The position numbers and the translations under genes are program-made. From NCBI RefSeq assembly GCF_900109705.1, contig NZ_FOAI01000001.1, forward strand, positions 1 to 64,000: a stretch of 64,000 bases of DNA, in the 5' to 3' direction. The notes under the pieces are model-generated. The model was not told where the DNA came from. It worked only from the letters and a program-made list of their open reading frames with translations, and did no database searches. Positions 18,844-27,211 of this stretch are shown piece after piece. Every line of letters starts with the position of its first letter. Position 1 is the first letter of the stretch. The DNA comes from Roseivivax marinus. GTDB taxonomy: Bacteria > Pseudomonadota > Alphaproteobacteria > Rhodobacterales > Rhodobacteraceae.

Positions 18844-19823
18844 TCCTGGTGGCGGCCTGGGCCGCTGCGGCGCGGGCCGATGAAATCCTGCGGGTCGCCA
18901 CCTGGCATGCCGACCTGTCGCGCGACGGTCCCGGACTGCTGCTGCAGGACCTGCTTGCCGATGACGACCCGGCGCTCGCGGCGATCGTCGGGGCGCTGGC
19001 GCGGGTGCGGCCCGATGCCGTGCTTCTGACCGACATCGACTACGACCGGGGCGGTGCCGCGCTGGACGCGCTTGCAAAGCGTATGCGCACGGCCGGTCTG
19101 GACTATTCCCACCATTTCCAGGTCCGGCCCAACACCGGGCGGGATACCGGCGCGGACGTGAACAGGGACGGACGTCTGGGCACCGCGCGTGACGCGCAAG
19201 GCTGGGGACGCTTCGCGGGCGAGGGCGGGCTCGCCCTGCTGTCGCGCTGGCCGGTCGCGGCGGACGCGGCGGTCGATGTCTCGGACATGCTCTGGCGCGA
19301 CCTGCCGGACACGCTCATCGCCGCGAATGATCCGGCCCACGACGTGCAGCGTCTGTCGACCTCGGCGCATTGGGCCGTTCCCGTCGAGATGCGGGGCCGG
19401 CGCGTGACCCTGATGGCGTTTCACGCCACGCCTCCGGTCTTCGACGGCCCGGAGGACCGCAACGGCCGTCGCAACGCGGACGAAATCCGGCTGTGGCAGG
19501 CTTGGCTGGACGGTGCGCTGGGCCAGCCCTCTCCTGCTCTGCCGTTCGTCCTTATGGGCAACGCGAACCTCGATCCTCTCCGCGGCGAGGGACGGCGGGC
19601 GGCGATCCGCGATCTGCTGGCCGATCCGCGGCTCGTCGATCCCCTGCCGGGGCGGGCCACGGTGGACTGGTCCCGCCTCGACCTGGGCGACATGCGGGTG
19701 AGCTACGTCCTGCCCTCGGCGGACCTGACCGTCCGCGACGCCGGGGTGGTGGAGGTCCCCGAGGCCGGGGAGCACCGGCTGGTCTGGGTCGACGTGGCCC
19801 TGTCGGAGGAGCCGGAAGGGTGA
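18723..19823 (+). CDS. Secreted endonuclease/exonuclease/phosphatase family protein
   Basis: About 366 residues from the chosen ATG. The domain has the family layout: ILRVATWHADL at the front, VLLTDIDYD (metal-binding acidic residues), RWPV, FHATPP, LMGNANLDP (counterpart of the GDFN motif) and a final DMRVSYVLPS (counterpart of S.RIDY). Just before it is a signal peptide-like hydrophobic stretch ending AARADE, which points to export. The start is uncertain: the only in-frame standard starts upstream of the signal peptide are GTG 18708 and ATG 18723, both inside the preceding gene and leaving an odd hydrophilic extension; GTG 18849 would cut into the hydrophobic core. The substrate (nucleic acid, lipid or sugar phosphate) is unknown. 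Confidence 0.72.
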   Translation: MGLSAGQLDDAGDRASARGRPDRGKAPPRLRAVRAFVAGLILVAAWAAAARADEILRVATWHADLSRDGPGLLLQDLLADDDPALAAIVGALARVRPDAVLLTDIDYDRGGAALDALAKRMRTAGLDYSHHFQVRPNTGRDTGADVNRDGRLGTARDAQGWGRFAGEGGLALLSRWPVAADAAVDVSDMLWRDLPDTLIAANDPAHDVQRLSTSAHWAVPVEMRGRRVTLMAFHATPPVFDGPEDRNGRRNADEIRLWQAWLDGALGQPSPALPFVLMGNANLDPLRGEGRRAAIRDLLADPRLVDPLPGRATVDWSRLDLGDMRVSYVLPSADLTVRDAGVVEVPEAGEHRLVWVDVALSEEPEG

Positions 19824-20014
19824 TCGGGCGCGCGCACTTGTGGCGCTCCAGGGAAATCCGGGCGGTCGAGGTGCTTGCCGAAGCGCGCGAATACCCGAAA
19901 TGCCCCGGTCGGTCCCGGCAAACCCGTTCTCCGGCGGGGCTTTCTTGACGCGCCACCCCGCTTCGCCTACCGCCGGGTCACCAAGACCCGACGCAACAGG
20001 AGGCTCGTCGACCC

Positions 20015-21118
20015 GTGTCCACCCCCTCGCTTCTCATCCTGCCCGGAGACGGCATCGGCCCCGAAGTCATGGCGGAGGTGCGCCGGATCATCGACTGGTA
20101 CGGCACCAAGCGCGACCTGTCCTTCGACGTGTCCGAGGACCTCGTCGGCGGCGCCGCCTATGACGTGCACGGCGCACCGCTGAGCGACGATACCATGGCC
20201 AAGGCGCAGGACGTCGATGCCGTGCTGCTCGGTGCCGTGGGCGGTCCGAAATACGACAGCCTCGACTTCTCGGTGAAGCCCGAGCGCGGCCTGCTGCGCC
20301 TGCGCAAGGAGATGGACCTCTTCGCCAACCTGCGGCCCGCGCAGTGCTTCGACGCCCTGGCGGACTTCTCGTCGCTCAAGACCGAGGTGGTGTCGGGCCT
20401 CGACATCATGATCGTGCGCGAATTGACATCGGGCGTCTATTTCGGCGAGCCCCGCGGCATCTTCGAGGAAGGCAACGAGCGGGTCGGCATCAACACCCAG
20501 CGCTACACCGAGAGCGAGATCGAGCGCGTCGCCCGCAATGCCTTCGAACTGGCGATGAAGCGCGACCGCAAGCTGTGCTCGATGGAAAAGGCCAACGTCA
20601 TGGAATCGGGCGTGCTCTGGCGCGAGGTAGTGACCCGCGTGGGCGCGGACTATCCCGAGGTCGAGCTGAGCCATATGTACGCCGATGCCGGTGCCATGCA
20701 GCTGACCCGCTGGCCCAAGCAGTTCGACGTGATCGTGACCGACAACCTGTTCGGCGACATGCTGTCCGACCTCGCGGCGATGCTCACCGGCTCGCTCGGG
20801 ATGCTGCCCTCGGCCAGCCTCGGCGCGCCGATGGCGAACGGTCGGCCCAAGGCGCTCTACGAGCCGGTGCACGGATCCGCGCCCGACATCGCCGGGCAGG
20901 GCAAGGCGAACCCGATCGCCTGTATTCTCAGCTTCGCGATGGCGCTGCGCTATTCGTTCGACCAGGGAGACGAGGCTGCGCGTCTAGAGGCGGCGGTCGA
21001 ACGCGTGCTGGCCGCCGGTCACCGCACCGCCGATCTTCTGGGCGAGGAAGGCCGCACGCCGCTCTCGACCTCCGAAATGGGCGACGCGATCCTGGCCGAG
21101 CTCGACGCGAGCCTCTGA
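20015..21118 (+). CDS. leuB: 3-isopropylmalate dehydrogenase
   Basis: 367 residues, standard length. NAD-dependent oxidative decarboxylation of 3-isopropylmalate, the third committed step of leucine synthesis. The N-terminal [14 protein letters not shown], the [14 protein letters not shown] substrate loop (about residues 135-148), the EKANVMES Lys/Asn pair and [19 protein letters not shown] near residue 290 are diagnostic. It starts at GTG with AGGAGG about 11 bases upstream. It is separated from leuCD by two unrelated genes and a 190-base gap, so it probably has its own promoter. Confidence 0.97.
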   Translation: MSTPSLLILPGDGIGPEVMAEVRRIIDWYGTKRDLSFDVSEDLVGGAAYDVHGAPLSDDTMAKAQDVDAVLLGAVGGPKYDSLDFSVKPERGLLRLRKEMDLFANLRPAQCFDALADFSSLKTEVVSGLDIMIVRELTSGVYFGEPRGIFEEGNERVGINTQRYTESEIERVARNAFELAMKRDRKLCSMEKANVMESGVLWREVVTRVGADYPEVELSHMYADAGAMQLTRWPKQFDVIVTDNLFGDMLSDLAAMLTGSLGMLPSASLGAPMANGRPKALYEPVHGSAPDIAGQGKANPIACILSFAMALRYSFDQGDEAARLEAAVERVLAAGHRTADLLGEEGRTPLSTSEMGDAILAELDASL

Positions 21119-21135
21119 TAGCCACCCCGCTCGGG

Positions 21136-21157
21136 CACCCCGGCAAGCGCCGGGGTG
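21136..21157. terminator. Hairpin after leuB
   Basis: A perfect 9-bp stem CACCCCGGC/GCCGGGGTG with a four-base AAGC loop starts 18 bases after the leuB stop. No T run follows on either strand, so it is a message-end hairpin rather than a canonical terminator. Confidence 0.45.
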
Positions 21158-21457
21158 GCCCCGTTGACGTGATGCTCCCCGCGAGGACGCGGGCCGGGTG
21201 ATCGCGTAGCCAGACGACGGGCGCGCGGTCCTCCCGGCGCACTTCCTACTGTGCAAGCCGAGACGCGCGCCCGGCTTGCCCCAATGGCCCCGCGGAGCGG
21301 TGGCGGCGCGGGCCGCGTGCGCAGGGTGTCGAATTGTGCGGCGGCCGGGCCGATTGCACAGACTTCGGGGCGCCTTGGGCACCCCACCGGCGGCGGATCG
21401 GGTTGCACCCCGACACGCCGCGCGTCTAGCTGGACGTGCATCACGCCGGAGACCCCG
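21158..21457. other. Intergenic region between leuB and the EamA transporter gene
   Basis: 300 bases of very GC-rich DNA with short inverted repeats (for example CCCGCG-AGGA-CGCGGG near 21179) but no supported reading frame, RNA or promoter. An in-frame upstream extension of the transporter exists but is compositionally unlike a protein N-terminus. Confidence 0.5.
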
Positions 21458-22450
21458 ATGGCCCCCAACGCCAAGGCCGCGCTCATCGCGCTCGTGGGCT
21501 TTGCCGCCTTCGCGACCCACGACGTTCTGGTAAAGACGCTGGGCGCACAGTTTTCGTCCGTTCAAATCGTCTTCTTCAACGTCCTGTTCGCTTTCCCGCT
21601 GGTGACGCTCACGCTGATCCGCGACCCAGCGGCAGGGACCCTGCGGCCGGCGCATCCGTGGTGGGTCGCGTTGCGGACCGGGGCGGCGGTCATCACGGCG
21701 CTCTGCGCGTTCTACGCGTTCTCGACGATCCAGCTGGCGCAGGTTTACGCGATCCTCTTCGCCTCGCCGCTGCTGATCACCTTGCTCGCGATCCCGATCT
21801 TGGGCGAGCCGGTGCGCCTGCGCCGCTGGGCGGCCGTGATCGTGGGCCTGACCGGGGTGATGATCGTGCTTCAGCCGGGCTCGACCACCTTGACGCTGGG
21901 ACATGGCGCGGCGCTGATTGCCGCGATCGGCAGCGCCTTCGCGTCGGTGATCTCGCGCCGGATCGGCCGGGACGAGCGGAGCGTGGTGCTGGTGCTTTAC
22001 CCGATGTTGGCGAACTTCGCGATCATGGGGGCGCTGCTGCCGCAGGTGCACGTGGCGATGCCGCTCGAGTCGCTGGCGCTCAATGCGCTTCTGTCGGCGC
22101 TGGGCTTCGCCGGGGCGATGCTGATGGTGCTGGCCTACAAGACCGGCGAGGCGGTCGTCGTCGCGCCCATGCAGTATTCGCAGATCCTGTGGGCCACGGT
22201 CTTCGGCGCGCTGTTCTTCGACGAGTTTCCCGACACTCCGACGCTGGTGGGCGCGGGCATCGTGATCGCCTCGGGGCTCTACATCGTGCTGCGCGAAAGC
22301 GGGTCGACAGCGTCGCGCCTGCGGCCGGTGCTGCGCTCGCGGACGCGGGTTTTCACCGGGACGCTCCCGCGCCTGTCGCCACCCGACAAGGGCCCGCGAT
22401 TTCACCGCAGAAGAGAGGCCGGGGACCCCTTGTCAAAGCCGCACGGCTAG
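21458..22450 (+). CDS. EamA/DMT-family transporter
   Basis: 330 residues, inner membrane, with ten hydrophobic segments arranged as two EamA repeats of five; the first repeat ends near residue 140 and the second runs to about 285, with the usual ILGEPVRLRRW and FFDEFPDTPTLVGAGIVIASG repeat ends. A basic, disordered C-terminal tail of about 40 residues follows. DMT exporters move amino acids, nucleotides or metabolites; the substrate is not predictable. The ATG at 21458 fits the first membrane helix and follows GGAG. The gene ends 20 bases before a tRNA gene. Confidence 0.85.
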   Translation: MAPNAKAALIALVGFAAFATHDVLVKTLGAQFSSVQIVFFNVLFAFPLVTLTLIRDPAAGTLRPAHPWWVALRTGAAVITALCAFYAFSTIQLAQVYAILFASPLLITLLAIPILGEPVRLRRWAAVIVGLTGVMIVLQPGSTTLTLGHGAALIAAIGSAFASVISRRIGRDERSVVLVLYPMLANFAIMGALLPQVHVAMPLESLALNALLSALGFAGAMLMVLAYKTGEAVVVAPMQYSQILWATVFGALFFDEFPDTPTLVGAGIVIASGLYIVLRESGSTASRLRPVLRSRTRVFTGTLPRLSPPDKGPRFHRRREAGDPLSKPHG

Positions 22451-22470
22451 TCTATCCGACGCGCCACGGT

Positions 22471-22547
22471 CGGAGTGTAGCTCAGCCTGGTAGAGCACTG
22501 TCTTCGGGAGGCAGGGGTCGTAGGTTCGAATCCTGCCACTCCGACCA
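22471..22547 (+). tRNA. tRNA-Pro (anticodon CGG)
   Basis: A 77-base cloverleaf. The acceptor stem CGGAGTG pairs with CACTCCG, the D arm is GCTC..GAGC, the anticodon stem CTGTC/GGCAG encloses loop TTCGGGA with anticodon CGG at 22505-22507, the T arm contains GGTTCGAATCC, and the discriminator A and CCA are encoded. C1-G72 is the bacterial proline identity pair. It reads the CCG codon, which is abundant in this genome. Confidence 0.97.
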
Positions 22548-22684
22548 ATTTCTCCCCTATACCCACGAATTCGCCGCAACGCGCTTGCGCGTGGCGCTCC
22601 GCGTTTCGTGTGCTCCTTGCATTGGACAGCGGCCCGCACACGTGGTCTGGTCCGGGCCGGACGCGGCACGGGGAGAGGTCGGAT

Positions 22685-23713
22685 TTGCACAGGCGAACGG
22701 TTCTCGGGGCGCTCGGCGCCGCGGTTCTGGGCATGACGGCGCGCGCCTCGGACGACGATGCGCTGACGGCGGCGTGGCGCGGCTGGACCGCGCGGTTCCT
22801 GCAACCCGACGGCCGCGTGGTGGACCCCGAGCAGGCCGGGATCAGCCATTCCGAGGGGCAGGGCTATGCCCTTCTGCTGGCGCAGGCGGTCGGCGACCGC
22901 GATGCGTTCGAGCGGATCGAGGCCTGGACCCGCGCGCATCTGCTGATCCGCGACGATGCGCTGATGGCGTGGCGCTGGACCCCGGGCGGGGGCGTTGTGG
23001 GCGAGGACTGGCACAATGCCACCGACGGAGACCTCTTCCGGGCCTGGGCGCTGGTGCGGGCCGCGCGGAATTCCGGCTGGCCGGTGGCCGAGGGCACCAT
23101 CGAGGCGATCGCCGCGGATCTGTCGGGCAGCTGCCTGTGGCCCGATCCGCGGGCGGAGACCGAGCTTCTGTTGCGCCCCTCGGCCGAGTCCCTGGCCAGC
23201 GACGACCGGGTGCTGCTGAACCCGTCCTACATCATGCCGCGCGCCCTGCGCGAGATCGGGGCGGCCACCGGCGACACGCGGCTGGTTCGCGCGGCCGATC
23301 ACGGCGAAACCTGCCTGTCCGAGCTTGCCCGCGAAGGTTTGCTGCCCGACTGGATCGACGTGACCGCGACGGGCTACGCGCCGCCCACCGGGCACGACCT
23401 GCGATCGGCCTACGACGCGCTGCGGATCCCGCTTTACCTTGCATGGTCGGACCGGGCCGAGCACCCCGCCGTGCGCCTGGCCGCCGAGATTCTGCCCTCC
23501 GGGGACGAGGTGGCCGTGGCGCGCACCGGCGCCGGGATCGTGACGGCCCGGAGCGATCTTCCGGGCTATCGCGCGCTGGCGCGGCTGGCCTCCTGCGCGC
23601 CGGTCGATCCGCCGGAGCCCGCATCCCTTGCCGGACCTTACTATCCCGCTGTTCTGCATATGCTTGTGGCGTTGGCAGCACGCGAAGGCGCGCCGTGTGC
23701 CGGGTCAAAATGA
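22685..23713 (+). CDS. Glycoside hydrolase family 8 endoglucanase (BcsZ-like), exported
   Basis: 342 residues. GH8 enzymes cut beta-1,4-linked (and mixed-linkage) glucans; in cellulose loci BcsZ trims the nascent chain in the periplasm. The general acid is Glu57 in SHSEGQGYALLLA and the conserved acidic pair is in NATDGDLFRAWAL (Asp114/Asp116), followed by NPSYI and GHDLRSAYDALRIPLYL of the (alpha/alpha)6 barrel. I chose a TTG start at 22685 because GGGGAGAGG lies just upstream and the protein then begins MHRRTVLGAL, a twin-arginine-like signal (RRTVLG) followed by a hydrophobic stretch and an ARAS cleavage site. It lies 98 bases upstream of the membrane-fusion and synthase genes. Confidence 0.85.
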   Translation: MHRRTVLGALGAAVLGMTARASDDDALTAAWRGWTARFLQPDGRVVDPEQAGISHSEGQGYALLLAQAVGDRDAFERIEAWTRAHLLIRDDALMAWRWTPGGGVVGEDWHNATDGDLFRAWALVRAARNSGWPVAEGTIEAIAADLSGSCLWPDPRAETELLLRPSAESLASDDRVLLNPSYIMPRALREIGAATGDTRLVRAADHGETCLSELAREGLLPDWIDVTATGYAPPTGHDLRSAYDALRIPLYLAWSDRAEHPAVRLAAEILPSGDEVAVARTGAGIVTARSDLPGYRALARLASCAPVDPPEPASLAGPYYPAVLHMLVALAAREGAPCAGSK

Positions 23714-23729
23714 CGCCGCGGTTTTTTTG

Positions 23730-23744
23730 TTAAAGAATCGTTAA
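23730..23744. promoter_or_regulatory. CtrA-type box TTAA-N7-TTAA upstream of the glucan synthesis genes
   Basis: TTAA, seven bases (AGAATCG), TTAA: an exact CtrA double half-site in the 98-base gap between the GH8 gene and the membrane-fusion gene, 68 bases before its ATG. It follows a run of seven T. Two such perfect boxes in 64 kb of high-GC DNA, both intergenic, are unlikely by chance. CtrA activates many promoters from a site near -35, but the distance here depends on an unmapped start. Confidence 0.6.
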
Positions 23745-23748
23745 AGCG

Positions 23749-23763
23749 GGCACAGCTTTTGCG
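23749..23763 (+). promoter_or_regulatory. RpoN (sigma54)-like -24/-12 motif
   Basis: GGCAC at 23749-23753, five bases, then TTGC at 23759-23762, matching the conserved GGCAC-N5-TTGC core of sigma54 promoters. Predicted start near 23774, inside a CGTGC-ATGAA-GCACG hairpin (23772-23786) and about 38 bases before the ATG at 23812. It lies immediately downstream of the CtrA-type box. One match of this length can arise by chance in a window this size, so position is the main support. Confidence 0.35.
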
Positions 23764-23811
23764 TCCGCATACGTGCATGAAGCACGCAACTATAGAGAGG
23801 GGCAGAAAACC

Positions 23812-24984
23812 ATGCGCATCGCTCGACTTCTCATCGGCGTCATCGTCATCCTCGTCGCCGGCTGGATCATTGTCGGCGAACAGATGTCGGGCGCCAGCGC
23901 CAACGCCGTGGTTAACGCTCGGATCAGCACGGTGCGCGCGGATGTCGCCGGCCGTCTCAGTCTTCCGGACCGCGCGCTCGGGTCGCTGGTGACAGAGGGC
24001 GAGGCGGTGGCCTCGGTCTCCGACCCGCTGGCGGACGGAGTGCGGCTGGACGACCTGCGGATGGAGCGCGCCTTCGCGGAGGCCGAGATCCAGAGCGCCG
24101 CGTCCCTCATCGAGGAGACCAAGGCGATCCGCGAGACGCTGATGGAGCGCACCGAGATCTACCGCGAGGAGCGGATGGCCGATCTGCGCACCCGGCTCGA
24201 CCACGCCCGCACCCGGCTGGAGATGCTGGAGCAGGGCGGCGCCCCCGACGAGGCCGGGCAGGAGCTGGCAGACGGGTTCGACACCCAGTCCGCCCGCGTG
24301 CCGTTCGAGCCGCTGCGCACCGACCTCGCGCTCGACCATGCGCGGGAGCGGGTGGAGTTGCTGGAGATCGCCGTGCGCGCCGCCGAGCAGAACGTTTTTC
24401 TCGGGGATGGCTACAACGATTCGCCGAATGCCGAGCAGCGTGCAGAGGAATTGCGTAGCGTGCTTGCCGGATACGAGGCCGATCACGCCCGGGCCGAGGC
24501 GCGGCTCGCCGCGGTGGAGCAGCGACTTCAGCGCGAGCAGGTGCGCGTGACGCGTTTCGGCGGGGGCGACCTGTCTTCGCCGGTGAACGGCCGCTACTGG
24601 GAGGTGCTGCAGGCCGACGGCGTGACTGTCCAGCGCGGCGACCCGATCCTGCGGCTGGTGGATTGCGATTCGACCTTCGTGACGCTGTCGGTGACCGAGC
24701 GGGTCTACAACACGCTGCGGATCGGCCAGCCGGCGCGGTTCCGGATGCAGGGCGACGGCCGGGTCTTCGAGGCCACGGTGGCCCGTCTTGCCGGCAGCGG
24801 CGCCGAGACGATCTATCGCAACATCGCGGTGGCGCCTTCGCAGCGGCATCTCGAGCGCTACGACGTGGCGATCCTCGTGCCGGGGCTCAACGACGACGCC
24901 GAGCTGGGCTGTGCGGTGGGCCGCACCGGCCGCGCCTTCTTCGACGGCCGCCCGCTCGACGGGCTGCGCGGACTGCTGAACTGA
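23812..24984 (+). CDS. HlyD-type membrane-fusion protein of a glucan synthase system (BgsB-like)
   Basis: 390 residues. An N-terminal membrane anchor (about residues 5-25) is followed by a lipoyl-like half motif (VRADVAGRLS, about 43-52), a long helical hairpin rich in Glu/Arg/Ala (about 80-245), the second half motif (LSSPVNGRYWEVLQADG, about 258-275) and a beta-barrel. The size and layout fit periplasmic adaptor subunits that work with membrane glycosyltransferases (Alg44 or BgsB types) rather than with ABC transporters, as no ABC gene is near. The ATG at 23812 follows GAGAGGGG. The synthase gene begins one base after its stop, so they form an operon. Confidence 0.8.
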   Translation: MRIARLLIGVIVILVAGWIIVGEQMSGASANAVVNARISTVRADVAGRLSLPDRALGSLVTEGEAVASVSDPLADGVRLDDLRMERAFAEAEIQSAASLIEETKAIRETLMERTEIYREERMADLRTRLDHARTRLEMLEQGGAPDEAGQELADGFDTQSARVPFEPLRTDLALDHARERVELLEIAVRAAEQNVFLGDGYNDSPNAEQRAEELRSVLAGYEADHARAEARLAAVEQRLQREQVRVTRFGGGDLSSPVNGRYWEVLQADGVTVQRGDPILRLVDCDSTFVTLSVTERVYNTLRIGQPARFRMQGDGRVFEATVARLAGSGAETIYRNIAVAPSQRHLERYDVAILVPGLNDDAELGCAVGRTGRAFFDGRPLDGLRGLLN

Positions 24985-24985
24985 G

Positions 24986-26962
24986 ATGTTCTTCTACCCG
25001 CACGTCGGAGAACTGGGATCGGCCTACCTGCAGGTGATGCTGGTGGCCGGTATCGGCCTGATCCTGCCGTTCGTGGTGGATCGCGACCGCCCCTCGCATC
25101 GGATCGTGCTCTACGCGATCACCATCATTCTCGCGTTGCGCTACGCGTTCTGGCGCGCGACCGAAACACTCGCGCCGGTGGGTCTGACGGTGGATTTCGT
25201 AGCGAGCAGCACGCTCTTCGCGCTTGAGATGCTCGCGCTCGCGGGCTCTCTCAGCGCGTGTGTCCTGATGATGCGCCGCGTTGAGCGCAGCGGCGAGGCC
25301 GACGCCCACGCAGGGTGGTGGGGCGCGCACGAACCGCGGGTCGCCATCCTGATCGCCACCTACAATGAGGACATGGAGGTACTGCAGCGCACGATCGTCG
25401 GCGCCCGGTCGCTGCGGCACGTCAACAAGGAGGTACTGGTCCTCGACGACGGGCGACGCGACTGGCTGCGTGACTACTGCGCGTCACAGGGCGTGCGCTA
25501 CATGCGGCGGCCCGACAACAAGGGCTCGAAGGCCGGAAACATCAACCACGCGCTCGAACGGCTGGGCGAAGACCCGGAGGTGCCCGAGTTTATCGCCGTG
25601 CTGGACGCTGACTTCGTGCCGCACCGGGGCTTCATTTCGCGGTCGCTTGCGCTGTTCCACGACCCCACGGTGGGCGTGGTGCAGACGCCGCAGCACTTTT
25701 TCAACGCCGATCCGCTGCAGAACAATCTCGGACTGACGGCGTCCTATCCCGACGAGCAGCGCTTCTTCTTCGATCACATGCAAGCCTCCCGCGATGCCTG
25801 GGGCATCGCGATCTGCTGCGGCACGTCATCCGTCGCCCGCTACTCGGCGCTGTTGGAGATCGGCGGCATGCCCACCGAGAGCGTGACCGAGGACTTCCTG
25901 TTATCGTTGACCATGCAGTCGCACGGCTACCGGACGGCCTATCTCAACGAGGCGCTGACCGAGGGCCTCGCTCCCGAGGGTCTCAAGGAATACGTCACCC
26001 AGCGCGCGCGCTGGTGTCTCGGGCTCATGCAGATCGCGCGGTCGTCGATGGGGCCGTTCCAACGCAATGGTCTGCGTCTGCGTGACCGATGGAGCGTCAT
26101 CGACTCGGTCTTCTACTGGTTGCCGAGCTTCATTTTCCGGATCGCGGTCGTCGTGTTCCCGCTGCTCTACTGGTACTTCAACGTGATCGTGGTGGATGCG
26201 CCTCTCAACGAAGTGCTGATCTACTTCGCGACGTATTATCTGTGGGCTCAGATCGTCATGAACCTCATGGCGCCGCTGATGATCCTGCCGATCCTGCACG
26301 ACGTCAGCCAGCTCATCGGGGCGATCCCGATCAGCCGTGCGGCTATCGTGGGTCTGCTGAAGCCGAAGGGGCACCCGTTCTCGGTGACCGCCAAGGGCGG
26401 CGACCGGTCGCGGATCGTGGTGCAGTGGCGGATGATGGCGCCCTTCGCGATCCTGCTCGCGCTGACGCTGGGGGGGCTGTGCCTGGGGATCGTTTCGGAC
26501 CGTTTCGCCTACAACGACGCAGGCGACGGCAAGTGGGTGGTGCTGTTCTGGACGCTCTACAACGCCGTGGTTCTGGCCGTGACGGTGATCGCCTGCGTGG
26601 AGCTGCCGCGCCGGGAACGTCACATCGCCGACGCCCCCGAGCGGGCGCTGTTCGAATCCGAGGACGGCGCGCACGAGGTGTGGCTGACATCGTTGACCGC
26701 CGACACCGCGCGCGTGCGCGGACGTCGCTATCCGCCGACCACGCGCGGCGTGCTCGAGATCGCCGAGGTCGGAGCCGTCGAGAGCTACGTGATCTCCGAG
26801 ACGCGCGACGGCGCGCGCGTGCAACTGCTGCCGAACGAAGCTCAACGCGAGGCGCTGTTCGTGAAGTTCTACGCCGAGGGTGCGGAGCCGGGTGTGGCCA
26901 ACGTACGGCTTTCCGCAATGATGTCGGACCTCGCGCGGCGGCTGTCCTTCAGCAGCCGCTAG
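24986..26962 (+). CDS. BcsA-like processive glycosyltransferase (GT2), probable mixed-linkage beta-glucan synthase (BgsA-like)
   Basis: 658 residues, inner membrane. Two or three N-terminal helices (before residue 100) precede a GT2 domain with DDG (near 154), DAD (near 207), TED (near 301) and QRARW (near 339), the full D,D,D,QxxRW set of processive beta-glycan synthases. About five further helices (375-550) form the channel, and a beta-rich C-terminal domain (about 555-640) occupies the place of PilZ in BcsA. The PilZ signature is degenerate: RRERH lacks the second arginine of RxxxR and LTADTARVRG departs from DxSxxG. With an HlyD-type partner and no BcsB, this matches S. meliloti BgsA better than cellulose synthase. 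That protein binds c-di-GMP through an atypical C-terminus. The product is inferred. Confidence 0.8.
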   Translation: MFFYPHVGELGSAYLQVMLVAGIGLILPFVVDRDRPSHRIVLYAITIILALRYAFWRATETLAPVGLTVDFVASSTLFALEMLALAGSLSACVLMMRRVERSGEADAHAGWWGAHEPRVAILIATYNEDMEVLQRTIVGARSLRHVNKEVLVLDDGRRDWLRDYCASQGVRYMRRPDNKGSKAGNINHALERLGEDPEVPEFIAVLDADFVPHRGFISRSLALFHDPTVGVVQTPQHFFNADPLQNNLGLTASYPDEQRFFFDHMQASRDAWGIAICCGTSSVARYSALLEIGGMPTESVTEDFLLSLTMQSHGYRTAYLNEALTEGLAPEGLKEYVTQRARWCLGLMQIARSSMGPFQRNGLRLRDRWSVIDSVFYWLPSFIFRIAVVVFPLLYWYFNVIVVDAPLNEVLIYFATYYLWAQIVMNLMAPLMILPILHDVSQLIGAIPISRAAIVGLLKPKGHPFSVTAKGGDRSRIVVQWRMMAPFAILLALTLGGLCLGIVSDRFAYNDAGDGKWVVLFWTLYNAVVLAVTVIACVELPRRERHIADAPERALFESEDGAHEVWLTSLTADTARVRGRRYPPTTRGVLEIAEVGAVESYVISETRDGARVQLLPNEAQREALFVKFYAEGAEPGVANVRLSAMMSDLARRLSFSSR

Positions 26963-27071
26963 GGCGGCGGCTGGCGTTCTGGCGGTCGCGGTGGTCGTCG
27001 GGGCGCGACGGATCTGGCGATCGCCGTTCGAAACGGGCGTTGTGCTTGCTTGGCGAGCGTCTGATCTGGCA

Positions 27072-27096
27072 CCCCGCCGACCGGGTTCGGGCGGGG
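27072..27096. terminator. Hairpin between convergent genes
   Basis: A 7-bp stem CCCCGCC/GGCGGGG with an 11-base loop that can itself pair, about 110 bases after the synthase stop. There is no T run. The rest of the 249-base gap (26963-27211) shows another short stem at 27181-27198 and no gene. Confidence 0.35.
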
Positions 27097-27211
27097 AACG
27101 TCCCTTGGGGTAAGGCGTGGCGTCAGCCGGCCCGCCCGTGTCGATCCTCTCGAAGCCTTCCGAAACGAGGTCGTGACGGACCGCCGGTCGAACGGCGGCC
27201 CGCCCCCCGGG

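Noticed and set aside
25000-26960. Calling the BcsA-like protein a cellulose synthase
   Set aside because: No bcsB-like gene is adjacent, the partner is an HlyD-type protein, and the PilZ motifs are degenerate; the BgsA comparison fits better, though the product is unproven.
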